64,000 nt of DNA from Pseudidiomarina gelatinasegens (GTDB taxonomy: Bacteria; Pseudomonadota; Gammaproteobacteria; Enterobacterales; Alteromonadaceae): positions 62,001-126,000 of the forward strand of contig NZ_RSFE01000005.1 of the NCBI RefSeq assembly GCF_004025325.1. Reading direction: 5' to 3'. The translations under genes and the position numbers were made by a program. The notes under the pieces are model-generated. The model saw only the letters and a list, made by a program, of their open reading frames with translations. It did no database searches and was not told the DNA's origin. This document shows positions 7,691 to 17,681 of this stretch, piece by piece (position 1 is the first letter of the stretch; every line of letters begins with the position of its first letter).

Positions 7691-9727
7691 ATGCCGAAGA
7701 TTACGTTTCTAATTGCGCTCGTACTGAGTGTTTTTTTCGTCAGTGCACACGCACAAGAAACGACAGCGCCAGCTGTTGATCAAAGCATCGAAGGTAGCCT
7801 TGATGATGTGCTGAACGCCGCCAATACTGAAACTTCAATGCAGCAACTGCAAGACATTTACGCATCACTGACGCCAGACACGCCAGTGATGAGCCGCGTG
7901 CGAACGCTAAGCTATATTGCCCTTGATCACGCCTACCTTGGCAATTACGAAGATGCACAACAGACCATTGCTGAAGTTCGGATGATAGCCAATCAAAGTC
8001 GGTTGGCTGATGCAAAAGCGGAAGTAGAAGCTACCGCGCTTTTAATTTCTGCGATGCAAGGCAAAATATCGCAGGCAATGGCGAACTTAAACGATGCCCT
8101 CATACCGTTAGAACAGGCCCAATTGCCCCGCGTTAAGTACTATGTGCACAATTTAGCTGCTTATTTATATGGGCAACGTAGTCAGTTTGATCGCTCGCTC
8201 GAGCACTTGATTTATGCCGCCGATGCGGTGGCAGAAACGAATGATGGCCGTACGTTGATTCGGCTGCTGTCAACCAAAACGCAAATTGCCAATTTATACG
8301 GGCGCCAAAAAAATTACGATTTAGCTATAGAGCAACTCGACGATGCGCAACGCATTGCTGAAGAAAATGGCTTGCTAGAAGACTTTCAGCAAGATTTTAT
8401 GTTTGAGCGCGCCTACATTGAAAGCCAACGCAATAATTACGATGCCGCTTTGGGGCTTTATCAACGCCTGCGCAACATGCTGAAAGATAACCCAGATGAA
8501 ATTACGAGCTACCTAACTGTATTGAACAACATGGGTGATGTGGATATTCGCATTGGCCGGTATGAAGATGCCCGTACTGTACTCAATGAGGCCTACAATA
8601 TTGCCCAGCTCAACCAGCAGCAATTTAATCCAGAAATCATTTTATTTAATCTTGGCTATGTTGATGTGTTTTTAGGTGATGTCGAAAACGGTTTGATCGC
8701 GATGCGCAAAGTCATAGATGACGCGCGAGAGACTTGGTCACCAGCGGAACTCGAACAGTTATTAGGCGAATACGCCGAAGCGTTGATACACTTGCAACGC
8801 AACGACGAAGCTATTCAGGTGCTACTCGAACAGCGTGATTTACGCGATGAAGCCTATAAAGGCGACCAGCAAAAGAGCATTGCTGAACTGCAGAATTTAT
8901 ATGACAGCAAAGACAAAGCCATGCAAATTGAACTGCTGTCGCAAAAGAACGAACTAAATCAGCAGCTGATCGAAAATGAAAGTCAAAAGCGCACTATTTT
9001 GCTGCTGTTTGTCATCGTTGCAGTGTTTGCGATGGTCTTGGTGGCATTGCTCTATCGCGCTGCACGTCGCAGCAATCTTGAGCTGAAAGTAGCCAATAGC
9101 AAGTTGGCTGAGCAGTCAATGCGTGACCCGTTAACCGGCCTATTAAACCGCCGCGCGCTGCAGGACAAGCTGAAAAGCCCACATCCCGCCAGCCAAGACG
9201 CCATGCTGTTGTTAGATATCGACCATTTCAAACGGATTAATGACAATTTAGGACACGCCGTTGGGGATGATGTACTGGTTGAAGTTTCGAAGCGTTTATT
9301 GCAAGTTTCGCGGGAGTCCGATTTGGTTGTGCGCTGGGGTGGCGAAGAATTTTTGATTTACATCAGTAACACCGAAAAAGCGAAACTACCGATCATGGCC
9401 AAACGCATGCTTGATGTGATTGGCGCAACGCCAATCAAAGGTGGCGACCGAGAAATATCAGTCACCGCAACCGCTGGATTCATTAGCTACCCGTTTGCTG
9501 ATTTGCATGAAAATCAAATGGACTGGGAAGAGACTCTGCAGCTCGCTGACATGGTTCTTTATGCAGGTAAAGTTCACGGCCGAAACCAGGCTTGGGGTGT
9601 AATGGCACTTAATAAACCGTTTGCGGAAGTACAAACCTTACTCGAAACTGACTTACCTGGTGCAATTGAACAAGACGCCATTTCGGTCGAAATCATTCAC
9701 GGCCCCGAGCAGCAAAAACACAAATAA
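7691..9727 (+). CDS. TPR-repeat sensor diguanylate cyclase (GGDEF)
   Basis: 678 residues: cleaved signal peptide (ending near AHAQ at 19-22), a helical periplasmic region with tetratricopeptide-like repeats (about 30-390), a coiled stretch, one transmembrane helix at about 436-457 (LLLFVIVAVFAMVLVALLY), then a cytoplasmic GGDEF domain starting at RDPLTGLLNRRAL. The active-site loop is GGEEF at 550-554 and the inhibitory RxxD site is present (R541-D544), so it should make c-di-GMP and be feedback-inhibited. The periplasmic TPR part presumably binds a protein or peptide signal. It lies between two exported S9 peptidases. The coding sequence ends at a strong terminator. Confidence 0.9.
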   Translation: MPKITFLIALVLSVFFVSAHAQETTAPAVDQSIEGSLDDVLNAANTETSMQQLQDIYASLTPDTPVMSRVRTLSYIALDHAYLGNYEDAQQTIAEVRMIANQSRLADAKAEVEATALLISAMQGKISQAMANLNDALIPLEQAQLPRVKYYVHNLAAYLYGQRSQFDRSLEHLIYAADAVAETNDGRTLIRLLSTKTQIANLYGRQKNYDLAIEQLDDAQRIAEENGLLEDFQQDFMFERAYIESQRNNYDAALGLYQRLRNMLKDNPDEITSYLTVLNNMGDVDIRIGRYEDARTVLNEAYNIAQLNQQQFNPEIILFNLGYVDVFLGDVENGLIAMRKVIDDARETWSPAELEQLLGEYAEALIHLQRNDEAIQVLLEQRDLRDEAYKGDQQKSIAELQNLYDSKDKAMQIELLSQKNELNQQLIENESQKRTILLLFVIVAVFAMVLVALLYRAARRSNLELKVANSKLAEQSMRDPLTGLLNRRALQDKLKSPHPASQDAMLLLDIDHFKRINDNLGHAVGDDVLVEVSKRLLQVSRESDLVVRWGGEEFLIYISNTEKAKLPIMAKRMLDVIGATPIKGGDREISVTATAGFISYPFADLHENQMDWEETLQLADMVLYAGKVHGRNQAWGVMALNKPFAEVQTLLETDLPGAIEQDAISVEIIHGPEQQKHK

Positions 9728-9730
9728 AAA

Positions 9731-9765
9731 ATCCCGATGAAGCACATGCTGCATCGGGATTTTTA
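9731..9765. terminator. Rho-independent terminator (bidirectional)
   Basis: ATCCCGATG (9731-9739) pairs perfectly with CATCGGGAT (9752-9760) around a 12-base loop, with a T-run after it and an A-run before it. It sits between the convergent TPR-GGDEF and prolyl oligopeptidase genes and can serve both. Confidence 0.85.
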
Positions 9766-9801
9766 TCTTAGTACGGCTTAACTTAACGTGTAACTCAACG
9801 C

Positions 9802-11940
9802 TTATTTAAGCTCTTTAATGCCCATATTCCAAAGCGTAAATCCGTAGATATCCGCATATTGTTCAATAGTTTTTGATACCGGCGTACCGGCCCCATGACC
9901 CGCATTGGTCTCAATACGAATCAATTGTGGATTCGCGCCAGCGTCCTTGGCTTGCAGTTCAGCAGCAAACTTAAATGAATGCGCGGGAACCACACGGTCA
10001 TCGTGATCGCCTGTTGTAATCATGGTAGCCGGATAGTGTGTACCCTGCTTCACATTATGAACCGGCGAATACCCTTTGAGATATTCAAACATTTCTTCAC
10101 TGTCTTCGGCAGTACCGTAGTCGTATGCCCAACCCGCGCCAGCCGTAAACGTGTGATACCGCAGCATGTCCAAGACGCCCACAGCAGGCAATGCTACTTG
10201 CATTAAGTCAGGGCGTTGTGTCATCACTGCACCAACCAGCAAGCCACCGTTTGAGCCACCGCGTAAAGCCAGTTTGTCATTCGACGTATAGCCTTCACCA
10301 ACTAAATACTCGGCTGCAGCAATAAAGTCATCAAACACATTTTGCTTTTGCATTTTGGTGCCTGCAATGTGCCAGTCTTTACCGTATTCGCCGCCACCAC
10401 GTAAATTAGCAACAGCATAAACACCGCCCAGTTCAAGCCACATGGCGTTGGTAACGCTGAATGACGGGGTTAGGCTAACGTTGAAGCCACCGTAGCCATA
10501 TAGAATGGTTGGGTTGCTACCGTCCAGCTCAGTCCCTTTTTTGTACGTGATGATCATTGGTACTTCGGTACCGTCTTTTGAGGTATAAAATACCTGCTTT
10601 GACTCATATGCTGAACTATCAAACTCAGCTTTTGACTCGGCATATACGCTTGATTCACCCGCATCAGGTTCGAACGCGTAAATGGTGCCCGGCGTGTTGT
10701 AGTTGGTAAACGTGTAGTAAACAACATCTGCCTCACGTTTTGCACTAAAGCCGCCGACACTGCCAACGCCTGGCAATTCAATGTTGCGCACCCGCTCGCC
10801 TTCGTAGTTGTATTGCTCAACTTTCGCAATCGCATCAACCATGTACTCGGCAAAGATATACCCGGCACCCGTTGATGGGCTTAACACGTGCTCAGTTTCA
10901 GCAATAAAGTCCTGCCAGTTTTCCGCTGTCGGATTCTTGGCATCAACAGTAACAACGCGTTTGTTCGGCGCATCTAAATCAGTAACCAAGTAAAGTTTTG
11001 AATCAACGTTGTCCAGCACATAGGTGTCAGAATCTGTGTGATCAAGTACTGTGACAAGTTCACTATCAGCCTGGCTTAGGTCTTTAATAAACAGCTTATT
11101 GCCCGAGGTTGATACTGCCGCAGTAATCACCAAGTAGCGATCATCTTCGGTGACTTGGCCGCCAACATAACGATGTTTTTCAGCATCTGTACCGCCAAAA
11201 ACAACGGTATCTTCGGCTTGAGTCGTACCTAACTTATGATAATACAGTTTGTGTTGATCAGTTTTAGCAGAAAGCTCACTGCCTTCAGGCTTGTCATAGC
11301 TTGAATAGTAGAAACCTTCGTTGCCATACCATGAGATGCCGCTAAATTTCACGTCAACTAATGTCGGCTCAAGCTGCTCTTTGGTTTCGACATCAATCAC
11401 AATGATTTTCCGCCAGTCACTGCCGCCTTCAGAAATTGCGTAGGCTGCTAACGAGCCATCTTTTGAGAAGCTCAACGTTGCCAGTGACGTTGTACCATCT
11501 TCGCTAAAAGTATTTGGGTCTAAAAATACTTCTGTATTGCCGTCAGCGTCGGTACGGTAAACCACGTATTGGTTCTGCAGCCCATCATTCTTATAGAAAT
11601 AGGTGTAATCCCCCTCTTTGAATGGGGCTCCCACCTTCTCGTAATTCCAAAGTTGTGCAAGGCGGTCTTTGATCTGATCGCGATATGGGATTTGCTCAAG
11701 GTATTCGAATGTCACCTCGTTCTGCGCTTTCACCCACGCCTCAGTTTCTTCTGAACGGTCGTCTTCTAACCAGCGGTATGGGTCAGCAACAACATTCCCG
11801 AAGTACTCATCGGTTACGTTACCGCGCACTGTCATTGGATAACTTATTCTCGCATCCACGGCTGTCTCCGTGTGAGTGTCTTGTTGCGGCGAACACGCGC
11901 TTAATAACGCGACGCCTGCCACTGCGGCTATGTATTTCAT
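9802..11940 (-). CDS. Prolyl oligopeptidase family serine peptidase lipoprotein
   Basis: 712 residues with a lipoprotein signal ([16 protein letters not shown], lipobox LSAC). The N-terminal [20 protein letters not shown] motif and the propeller lead into a hydrolase domain with S563 in RGGSNGGLL, the Asp within DHDDRVVP (645-651) and H682 in [24 protein letters not shown] is a prolyl endopeptidase signature; the family cuts after proline in short peptides. The signal sequence places it in the periplasm or on the cell envelope, where it could feed peptide uptake together with the oligopeptidase B-like enzyme two genes away. It is 28 bases upstream of the GST-like gene stop, same strand, possibly co-transcribed with it. 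Confidence 0.9.
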   Translation of the reverse strand: MKYIAAVAGVALLSACSPQQDTHTETAVDARISYPMTVRGNVTDEYFGNVVADPYRWLEDDRSEETEAWVKAQNEVTFEYLEQIPYRDQIKDRLAQLWNYEKVGAPFKEGDYTYFYKNDGLQNQYVVYRTDADGNTEVFLDPNTFSEDGTTSLATLSFSKDGSLAAYAISEGGSDWRKIIVIDVETKEQLEPTLVDVKFSGISWYGNEGFYYSSYDKPEGSELSAKTDQHKLYYHKLGTTQAEDTVVFGGTDAEKHRYVGGQVTEDDRYLVITAAVSTSGNKLFIKDLSQADSELVTVLDHTDSDTYVLDNVDSKLYLVTDLDAPNKRVVTVDAKNPTAENWQDFIAETEHVLSPSTGAGYIFAEYMVDAIAKVEQYNYEGERVRNIELPGVGSVGGFSAKREADVVYYTFTNYNTPGTIYAFEPDAGESSVYAESKAEFDSSAYESKQVFYTSKDGTEVPMIITYKKGTELDGSNPTILYGYGGFNVSLTPSFSVTNAMWLELGGVYAVANLRGGGEYGKDWHIAGTKMQKQNVFDDFIAAAEYLVGEGYTSNDKLALRGGSNGGLLVGAVMTQRPDLMQVALPAVGVLDMLRYHTFTAGAGWAYDYGTAEDSEEMFEYLKGYSPVHNVKQGTHYPATMITTGDHDDRVVPAHSFKFAAELQAKDAGANPQLIRIETNAGHGAGTPVSKTIEQYADIYGFTLWNMGIKELK

Positions 11941-11968
11941 GTAGGTATAACTCCCCTGCTATTTTTAT

Positions 11969-12529
11969 TTAGGTTAATGCTGGATGTGTATTCGCAAACC
12001 AAGGCTGACTGTTGAGCGCCAGCAAAAATTGCTGCAAGTTCGGATAGTTTTGAATGTTAATACACTCTCGAAACTGTGCCCAACTTAAGAAGCACGCCAA
12101 GCGCAACTGCCCATCACTGTATGGCGCTTGCGTTGGCCATTCTTGTTCATTCAACAACGCCAATATAGAGTTCACTCTGCTCTGTTGGCGAGTTAGATAC
12201 TGACTTTGTTCACCGGTAATACTATCACGCTGCAGCAAAAATAAATTCACCGTGGTATCAAGCGCTGTATTCGCAAGACAAAACAAATCAAAGTCTTGCA
12301 CGTTGTCACAAAACGCTTGTTGATTGCGCTCGCGCAGATGCCGCACAATTGAAGCAGAGTCGTATAGCATCACGTCGCCGTCTTGCAGAAATGGTACCCG
12401 CTGCGTCGGCGATTGCTGCGCGCTCTGGCCATAATCTGTCGGAATAAAATCAAAGGTTTCATTATTTTGTGCCAATACAATGCGGCAGTGGCGCACGTAC
12501 GGCGAGGTGTAACTACCAAATAACTTCAT
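11969..12529 (-). CDS. Glutathione S-transferase-like protein
   Basis: 186 residues. The N-terminal thioredoxin-like fold starts MKLFGSYTSPYVRHCRIVLA and includes RVPFLQDGDVMLYDSASIVRHL, the glutathione-binding VPxL and (D/E)S motifs of GSTs; a helical C-terminal domain follows. The protein is a little shorter than typical GSTs (about 200-210). Substrate cannot be told. It is upstream of the prolyl oligopeptidase on the same strand and divergent from the DUF502 gene. Confidence 0.78.
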   Translation of the reverse strand: MKLFGSYTSPYVRHCRIVLAQNNETFDFIPTDYGQSAQQSPTQRVPFLQDGDVMLYDSASIVRHLRERNQQAFCDNVQDFDLFCLANTALDTTVNLFLLQRDSITGEQSQYLTRQQSRVNSILALLNEQEWPTQAPYSDGQLRLACFLSWAQFRECINIQNYPNLQQFLLALNSQPWFANTHPALT

Positions 12530-12583
12530 AATATCCCCTAAAAGACGTTAAGCTATGCACACATTGTGCTTGAGATTACCAAA

Positions 12584-13192
12584 ATGAAACGCGTAATACA
12601 TTATTTACTAAAGGGCTTAACAATATTACTGCCTCTTGTGATGACCATCGCATTAGTGCATTGGTTTCTAGTAACTATAGAAACCTGGCTGCGCCCTATC
12701 TGGGAGTCGATTCTGGGCACCCAATATTATTTCCCTGGCCTGGCGTTCTTCAGCTTTGTAGTGATTGCACTGATTGTTGGTTATAGCGCCCGCTGGCGTT
12801 TCGTCAATAAAATTTGGCAACTACCCGGCAGTATCATGGAAAAAATGCCTTTACTGCGCAGCCTATACGGCACCATTAATGATGTATTCGACTTAATGTC
12901 TGGCAAAAGCTTTTCCGATGAGTCGGTAGTTTTAGTTACCCTTCCCGGCGCTGATGTAAAACTTATTGGAATTGTGACCAAAAGGTCTGGCGAAAAGAAT
13001 GATCGGCTTTCAGCCATGCTTGATGACGACCACATTGCCGTATTTTTGCCAATGAGTTACAACGTTGGCGGCTATATGATGATTGTGCCACGAACCAGTG
13101 TGGAAACCCTTGATATGTCACCTGCTGATGCTATGCAACTGACGATTAGCGGTGGTTTAGGTAAAAATCGTAATAATGTTGAAGATGATTAA
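12584..13192 (+). CDS. DUF502 family inner-membrane protein
   Basis: About 202 residues. Two transmembrane helices are clear: HYLLKGLTILLPLVMTIALV near the start and YFPGLAFFSFVVIALIVGYS at about 45-70. A soluble domain follows with the DUF502 pattern PLLRSLYGTINDVFDL and GYMMIVPRTSVETLDMSPADAM. Function is unknown; a plant relative (COV) affects vascular patterning but says little here. I prefer the ATG at 12584 over the upstream GTG at 12566, since the basic MKRVIHYLLK start fits a membrane protein. The next gene starts 11 bases later, so the two may be an operon. Confidence 0.8.
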   Translation: MKRVIHYLLKGLTILLPLVMTIALVHWFLVTIETWLRPIWESILGTQYYFPGLAFFSFVVIALIVGYSARWRFVNKIWQLPGSIMEKMPLLRSLYGTINDVFDLMSGKSFSDESVVLVTLPGADVKLIGIVTKRSGEKNDRLSAMLDDDHIAVFLPMSYNVGGYMMIVPRTSVETLDMSPADAMQLTISGGLGKNRNNVEDD

Positions 13193-13203
13193 ACGGAGTA
13201 TTC

Positions 13204-13860
13204 ATGTCGTATCTTCCCTGTGTAGAAATAGAACCGAAACAACCGGCCACGCACGCTATCATTTGGTTGCATGGCCTTGGTGCCGACGGCAATGACTTCG
13301 CGCCATTAGTGCCACATTTAACACCGCCGGTTGCGGTTCGTTTTGTATTTCCACACGCCCCTCAAATTCCAGTTACCATTAACGGCGGCGTGCGTATGCC
13401 CGCGTGGTATGACATTTTGAGTATGTCTATTGAGCGTGAAGTTGATGAACAGCAACTGCGCGCCTCTGCAGCAGAAGTACACAAATTAATTGAGCGCGAA
13501 ATAGCGCGTGGCATTCCGGCCGAGAATATTGTGTTAGCTGGATTTTCGCAAGGTGGTGCGGTGGCGTATGAAGCGGCACTGACGTATACGAAAAAGCTTC
13601 GCGGATTGTTAGCGCTGTCCACTTACTTGGCAACACACGCAAGTATTCAGCCAAACCAGATAAACCAGCAGCTGCCCATTTTAGTCCAGCATGGCACGCA
13701 AGACCCTGTGGTTGCGGAGGTACTCGGTAAACAGGCGTATCAATGGCTGCAGCAGCACGGATATAAGGCGGACTATCAGAGCTTCCCCATGCAACATCAG
13801 GTGTGCGCAGAACAAGTGCAGGCGATTAATCTTTGGTTGCAGAAGGTTCTGGCTAACTAA
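13204..13860 (+). CDS. Phospholipase/carboxylesterase family alpha/beta hydrolase
   Basis: 218 residues. The family opening THAIIWLHGLGADGNDF is followed by the nucleophile elbow GFSQGG (S115), D167 in HGTQDPVV and H198 in FPMQHQV, a full Ser-Asp-His triad. It resembles Pseudomonas carboxylesterase EstB and eukaryotic acyl-protein thioesterases, which hydrolyse short to medium chain esters. It follows the DUF502 gene with an 11-base gap and overlaps the stop of purK, on the other strand, by 4 bases. No signal peptide, so cytoplasmic. The physiological substrate is unknown. Confidence 0.88.
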   Translation: MSYLPCVEIEPKQPATHAIIWLHGLGADGNDFAPLVPHLTPPVAVRFVFPHAPQIPVTINGGVRMPAWYDILSMSIEREVDEQQLRASAAEVHKLIEREIARGIPAENIVLAGFSQGGAVAYEAALTYTKKLRGLLALSTYLATHASIQPNQINQQLPILVQHGTQDPVVAEVLGKQAYQWLQQHGYKADYQSFPMQHQVCAEQVQAINLWLQKVLAN

Positions 13861-14942
13861 GCCAGAACCTGCAGCTTTTCCGCCCACTGGGCAACCCAGG
13901 TAAGTGCAGTATCACGATTCGCAGTGCGAATATTTACGTGCCCTACTTTGCGCCCAGGGCGAGGCTCTTTATTGTACCAGTGACAATCGGTGTCGGCGTG
14001 ATGCCAAAGGCCGGCTGGAATTTGCTCGGCACCGATAACATTGATCATTACGGTAGGCTCTAATCGTAATAACGGTAGTGGCATACCCGTTAAAGCGCGA
14101 ATGTGCAGGTCAAACTGGCTCGTGTTCGCACCCGTCATGGTCCAGTGCCCCGAGTTATGCACACGCGGTGCAATTTCGTTGACCAGCAGCGTTGCTTCAT
14201 TGTCTGTGCCAACTACAAAGAACTCAATGGCTAACACGCCCACATAATGCAGTGCGTCGGTTAAGCGGCGGAAACATTCTTCAGCTTGCTGTTGCAATGC
14301 AGGGTCAACTGGGTCAATAGCGCCAAGGCTATAACTCAAAATACCACGGTCATGCACGTTCGTAATTAATGGGTAACAGCATATGCTGCCGTCTTTACTG
14401 CGCGCGCCTACCAGTGACACCTCGCGCTCAAACGGAATCATATGCTCCGCGATACCTGGCGCCTGTCCAGCTTGTTGCGCGAGCTCCTGCGGACTATCGG
14501 CCATGCTAAAACGCCATTGACCTTTGCCGTCATAGCCGCCACGCGCAGCTTTTAACACCAGCGGTTGTTCGGCGTTGTCGAGAATCTTTTTCAGTTCATC
14601 GGCGGTGCGGTAGGTTTGCCAAGGTGACGTTGGCACACGGCAGTCATCAAATAACTTTTTCTCGGCACGCCGATCAGTCAGGCTCTTAATCCGCGCTGGG
14701 TCCATTAGAAACTTGTCGTGGGCGGCGGCTAAAATGTCTGCGGGAATATCTTCATGCTCCCAACTAACCGTGTCAGCCCACGCTATCGCCTCAGCAAGTG
14801 TGATGCTCAAATCAATTTGCGCAGACAGCGGTTTAACGGTGTTGGTGCGCGTGCTAAATAGCAAGCACTCATGGCCGTGACTGATGGCGCTAGCGCCCAA
14901 CATCTGACCTAGCTGCCCATCACCGATAAACAAAATCTTCAT
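13857..14942 (-). CDS. purK: 5-(carboxyamino)imidazole ribonucleotide synthase PurK
   Basis: 361 residues. ATP-grasp enzyme that carboxylates AIR with bicarbonate and ATP to N5-CAIR in purine synthesis. Seen: N-terminal [27 protein letters not shown], the ATP-grasp lysine loop [13 protein letters not shown], and [13 protein letters not shown] near the C-terminus, a PurK hallmark. It overlaps purE by 4 bases (ATGA), so the two are translationally coupled; PurE uses its product. The length fits E. coli PurK (355). Confidence 0.96.
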   Translation of the reverse strand: MKILFIGDGQLGQMLGASAISHGHECLLFSTRTNTVKPLSAQIDLSITLAEAIAWADTVSWEHEDIPADILAAAHDKFLMDPARIKSLTDRRAEKKLFDDCRVPTSPWQTYRTADELKKILDNAEQPLVLKAARGGYDGKGQWRFSMADSPQELAQQAGQAPGIAEHMIPFEREVSLVGARSKDGSICCYPLITNVHDRGILSYSLGAIDPVDPALQQQAEECFRRLTDALHYVGVLAIEFFVVGTDNEATLLVNEIAPRVHNSGHWTMTGANTSQFDLHIRALTGMPLPLLRLEPTVMINVIGAEQIPAGLWHHADTDCHWYNKEPRPGRKVGHVNIRTANRDTALTWVAQWAEKLQVLA

Positions 14943-15433
14943 GACTCCGGTAACTCCAACTTTGGACCACTCATAACTTTGTCTCGCTGTTGCTCACGGA
15001 AGGCATGCACACGCTGGCGCACATCAGCATCGAATGAACCGATAATTTGTGCGGCTAACAACCCTGCATTGGCAGCACCTGCGGCGCCAACAGCAAGTGT
15101 ACCCACCGCGACACCTTTCGGCATTTGTACGATAGATAACAAACTATCAAGGCCCTTCAGTTGTTTGCTTGGTACCGGCACGCCCAGTACTGGAATTGCT
15201 GTAAACGCTGCGAGCATGCCCGGTAAATGCGCAGCACCACCTGCACCAGCAATCACAACTGGCACACCATCGCGCTCGGCTTGTTCCATCGTGGTTTTAA
15301 GCAAATCTGGTGTGCGATGCGCCGAAACAACTTCCGCGCGCCATTCAACACCGAGGTCTTTTAGCATTTGTGCTGCATTTTGCATGACGGGCCAATCAGA
15401 TTGTGACCCCATTAAAATCAAGACAGGTGCCAT
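14939..15433 (-). CDS. purE: N5-CAIR mutase PurE
   Basis: 164 residues. Rearranges N5-CAIR to CAIR, the step after PurK. The phosphate/substrate loop [20 protein letters not shown] and the [12 protein letters not shown] loop identify class I PurE. It is first in the purEK operon. Its ribosome site GGGAG is part of a hairpin just before the ATG (15439-15458), which might limit translation. Confidence 0.96.
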   Translation of the reverse strand: MAPVLILMGSQSDWPVMQNAAQMLKDLGVEWRAEVVSAHRTPDLLKTTMEQAERDGVPVVIAGAGGAAHLPGMLAAFTAIPVLGVPVPSKQLKGLDSLLSIVQMPKGVAVGTLAVGAAGAANAGLLAAQIIGSFDADVRQRVHAFREQQRDKVMSGPKLELPES

Positions 15434-15438
15434 TGGAT

Positions 15439-15458
15439 GCTCCCTTTTTCAAAGGAGC
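15439..15458 (-). promoter_or_regulatory. Hairpin enclosing the purE ribosome-binding site
   Basis: On the minus strand GCTCCTTT-GAA-AAAGGGAGC folds into an eight-pair stem with a single bulged G. The 3' arm contains the GGGAG ribosome site five bases before the purE ATG. It is a plausible translation brake, though it could also be chance. Confidence 0.4.
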
Positions 15459-15491
15459 GAATTGTAGCTAGCTGGGGCTCTAGGTGCAAAT

Positions 15492-16508
15492 TTATTGCGC
15501 AATTCTCAGCCGATTGCGACCTTGGCTTTTGGCTTTATCCTTCGCTGCATCAGCGTTCTCGAGCCATTGCCCCCAGGTTTGATTCGCCCGCCACTGGGCC
15601 ACACCTGCACTGGCGGTTACTGTGGTCATCATACTTTTTACTGCAAAGGGCTCATGGCGCAAGTTATCGAGCATTTGCCCAGTTAGCTCCGCAGCCTCTT
15701 TGACAGATGTGTTTGGAAAGACTACTAAGAATTCAGCGCCACCATAGCGCACCATAACATCGTTTTTACGACACACACGGGCGATTCTACTTGCTGTTTC
15801 GCGCAACACTTCGTCGCCAAACATATAGCCGAACTTGTCATTCACATTTTTAAATGAGTCGAGGTCAAGCAACATTGCACTCACCGGGTGCTGCTGCCGC
15901 TGCGCACGGTCTAGCTCACGCTGCATCATGTCAGCCACGTACTCGCGGCGATAAAATCCAGTAAGCGGGTCAGTCGCGTAAAGTTTCGATAAGTTACGTT
16001 GCATGTAACTCATCATGATAAGAAATACGGCACCGACACCAATCAATACCAACATGGAGAGCGCTATACGCCACGCGTAGTCAAACGGTAAAAAGTTATA
16101 CATAACCGCTGCAAACAACGCGTAAATTAACATGATAACTAACACAAAAATGGTGCGGTCAAACATAAAGAAGACCATTGCCAGCACTGGGTACATCCAA
16201 TAGACGCCCATCATGCCGCTGGTTTTCATAGACACACTAACAAGGGTTCCCAAGGCGCATATAAAGAGAAAGTTTATCCACTGTGGCGCAAGCTCATTGC
16301 GGTAGACAACACCAGTTAAAATGAACGCTAGAGCGACACTGACCAAGGCCCCTGTTTCGAGCCACTGCCCTTCTATGGCTACTATGCCCGCTAACACAAA
16401 TATCACCACGCCGACACCAAAATAGATGGTGCGCATAGCAACAAGACGGAACTGCTGCCAAAGGTTCAATGGAAGGGTAGACGTCACTGATGCACTTGCT
16501 GTATTCAT
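15492..16508 (-). CDS. Membrane GGDEF protein with degenerate GGAEF active site
   Basis: 338 residues: about six transmembrane helices over residues 20-185, then a GGDEF domain beginning TDPLTGFYRREYV. The signature loop is GGAEF (256-260); the third residue, normally the metal-binding, catalytic D/E, is Ala258 (codon GCT). The RxxD inhibitory site (RKND) upstream is intact. Known behaviour of such substitutions suggests it may be inactive as a cyclase and act as a c-di-GMP receptor; this is inference. It is a paralogue of the next gene upstream (same length and layout), which keeps GGEEF, and the two lie 21 bases apart as a likely operon. Confidence 0.88.
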   Translation of the reverse strand: MNTASASVTSTLPLNLWQQFRLVAMRTIYFGVGVVIFVLAGIVAIEGQWLETGALVSVALAFILTGVVYRNELAPQWINFLFICALGTLVSVSMKTSGMMGVYWMYPVLAMVFFMFDRTIFVLVIMLIYALFAAVMYNFLPFDYAWRIALSMLVLIGVGAVFLIMMSYMQRNLSKLYATDPLTGFYRREYVADMMQRELDRAQRQQHPVSAMLLDLDSFKNVNDKFGYMFGDEVLRETASRIARVCRKNDVMVRYGGAEFLVVFPNTSVKEAAELTGQMLDNLRHEPFAVKSMMTTVTASAGVAQWRANQTWGQWLENADAAKDKAKSQGRNRLRIAQ

Positions 16509-16529
16509 ATTGATTGGTTTCTCGCTATG

Positions 16530-17540
16530 CTATTCGGCTGAGTAGTGTTCTGCGGCGCATACTTGGTCGCGCCCTTTGCGCTTTGCCTCAAGTAAAGCAG
16601 TATCTGCGGTATTTATCCATTCTGCCCAGGTTTGCTCGGCTCGCAGTTGGGCAACGCCGACACTAACCGTTAACCGCACCTGTGCATCTTTGCCATCAAA
16701 CGGTGCATTCGACACTATTTGTCTAATTTTTTCAGCTACCTTTACGGCCTCTTTAATGTCTGTTTCCGGTAACACGATTAAAAATTCTTCGCCGCCAACG
16801 CGAAATAACTGGTCATTAACGCGCAAACTCAATTTCAGCCGTCGTCCCAGTTGTTTCAACATTTGATCGCCAAACAAGTGTCCATATTTGTCATTGATGA
16901 GTTTGAAGTGGTCAAGATCTAACATAATAAGGCTGGCAGCTCGATGATACCTGCGGAAATTATTAATTAAGTCGCTAAGTACGCTATTGACTCGGTGGCG
17001 ATTCTGCAAACCGGTTAAAGTATCGGTTACAACCAACTGGTGTAGTAGCTTTTGCATACGCCCGAGCATCACCACAAAAACGCTACCAAGTGCCAAAATA
17101 ACCGACAATGTGGCAGCTATGCGCCAACCATCATTAAGTGGCATGTACGCTAGTGCGGCTATGCTAAAGAACACGGTAATGGCAGCAGCGAGTGCGATGG
17201 CGTAGCCGTCGCGAAACATAAAGAAGCTTGCGACGAGTAAGGGGTAAGACCAATAAACACCAATGGTGCCGTTCTCGCGAATAGACATGACACAAATCAC
17301 GCTGAGCAACACCATAAATACAAGGCGCCAGTAATTGGGAATGCGCCCATGGCGAAATGTGTAGGCAATAGCGGCAAACACGACACCCGCCGTAAATATA
17401 ATCGCCGACTGCATATAATTGCCAAGCCACAACTGTGCCCCTGCGAGCAGCAATTCAGTGATTGCTCCAGCCCACACCATATTGCGCGTAACTTTGTTGC
17501 GAAAGCTTTGCAGTAAGGTATCTGCAGAGTTATTTGGCAT
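16530..17540 (-). CDS. Membrane diguanylate cyclase (GGDEF, intact GGEEF site)
   Basis: 336 residues from the ATG at 17540, preferred over the start at 17618 because GAAGGAAG precedes it at good spacing and it matches the paralogue's length. Five to six transmembrane helices fill residues 20-170; TDTLTGLQNRHRVNSVL opens the GGDEF domain. The active loop is GGEEF (249-253) and RVND gives the RxxD inhibitory site, so it should be an active, feedback-controlled c-di-GMP synthase. The hydrophobic sensor domain resembles its downstream paralogue; the input signal is unknown. Confidence 0.9.
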   Translation of the reverse strand: MPNNSADTLLQSFRNKVTRNMVWAGAITELLLAGAQLWLGNYMQSAIIFTAGVVFAAIAYTFRHGRIPNYWRLVFMVLLSVICVMSIRENGTIGVYWSYPLLVASFFMFRDGYAIALAAAITVFFSIAALAYMPLNDGWRIAATLSVILALGSVFVVMLGRMQKLLHQLVVTDTLTGLQNRHRVNSVLSDLINNFRRYHRAASLIMLDLDHFKLINDKYGHLFGDQMLKQLGRRLKLSLRVNDQLFRVGGEEFLIVLPETDIKEAVKVAEKIRQIVSNAPFDGKDAQVRLTVSVGVAQLRAEQTWAEWINTADTALLEAKRKGRDQVCAAEHYSAE

Positions 17541-17681
17541 GGCCAGCTTCCTTCTGACGTACCTGACGAAAGGTGAAGTTATTCTGCTCAAAATATAGTC
17601 TAGCATTGGGAATAGCAAATGCTTTACGGCATAATCACGTTAATACACTGTTTAAGTCAATGTCCCGAAGGAGTTGTTGCC

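Noticed and set aside
14979-15467. 162-codon plus-strand frame antisense to purE
   Set aside because: purE is certain by its motifs; the antisense frame is a codon-bias shadow.
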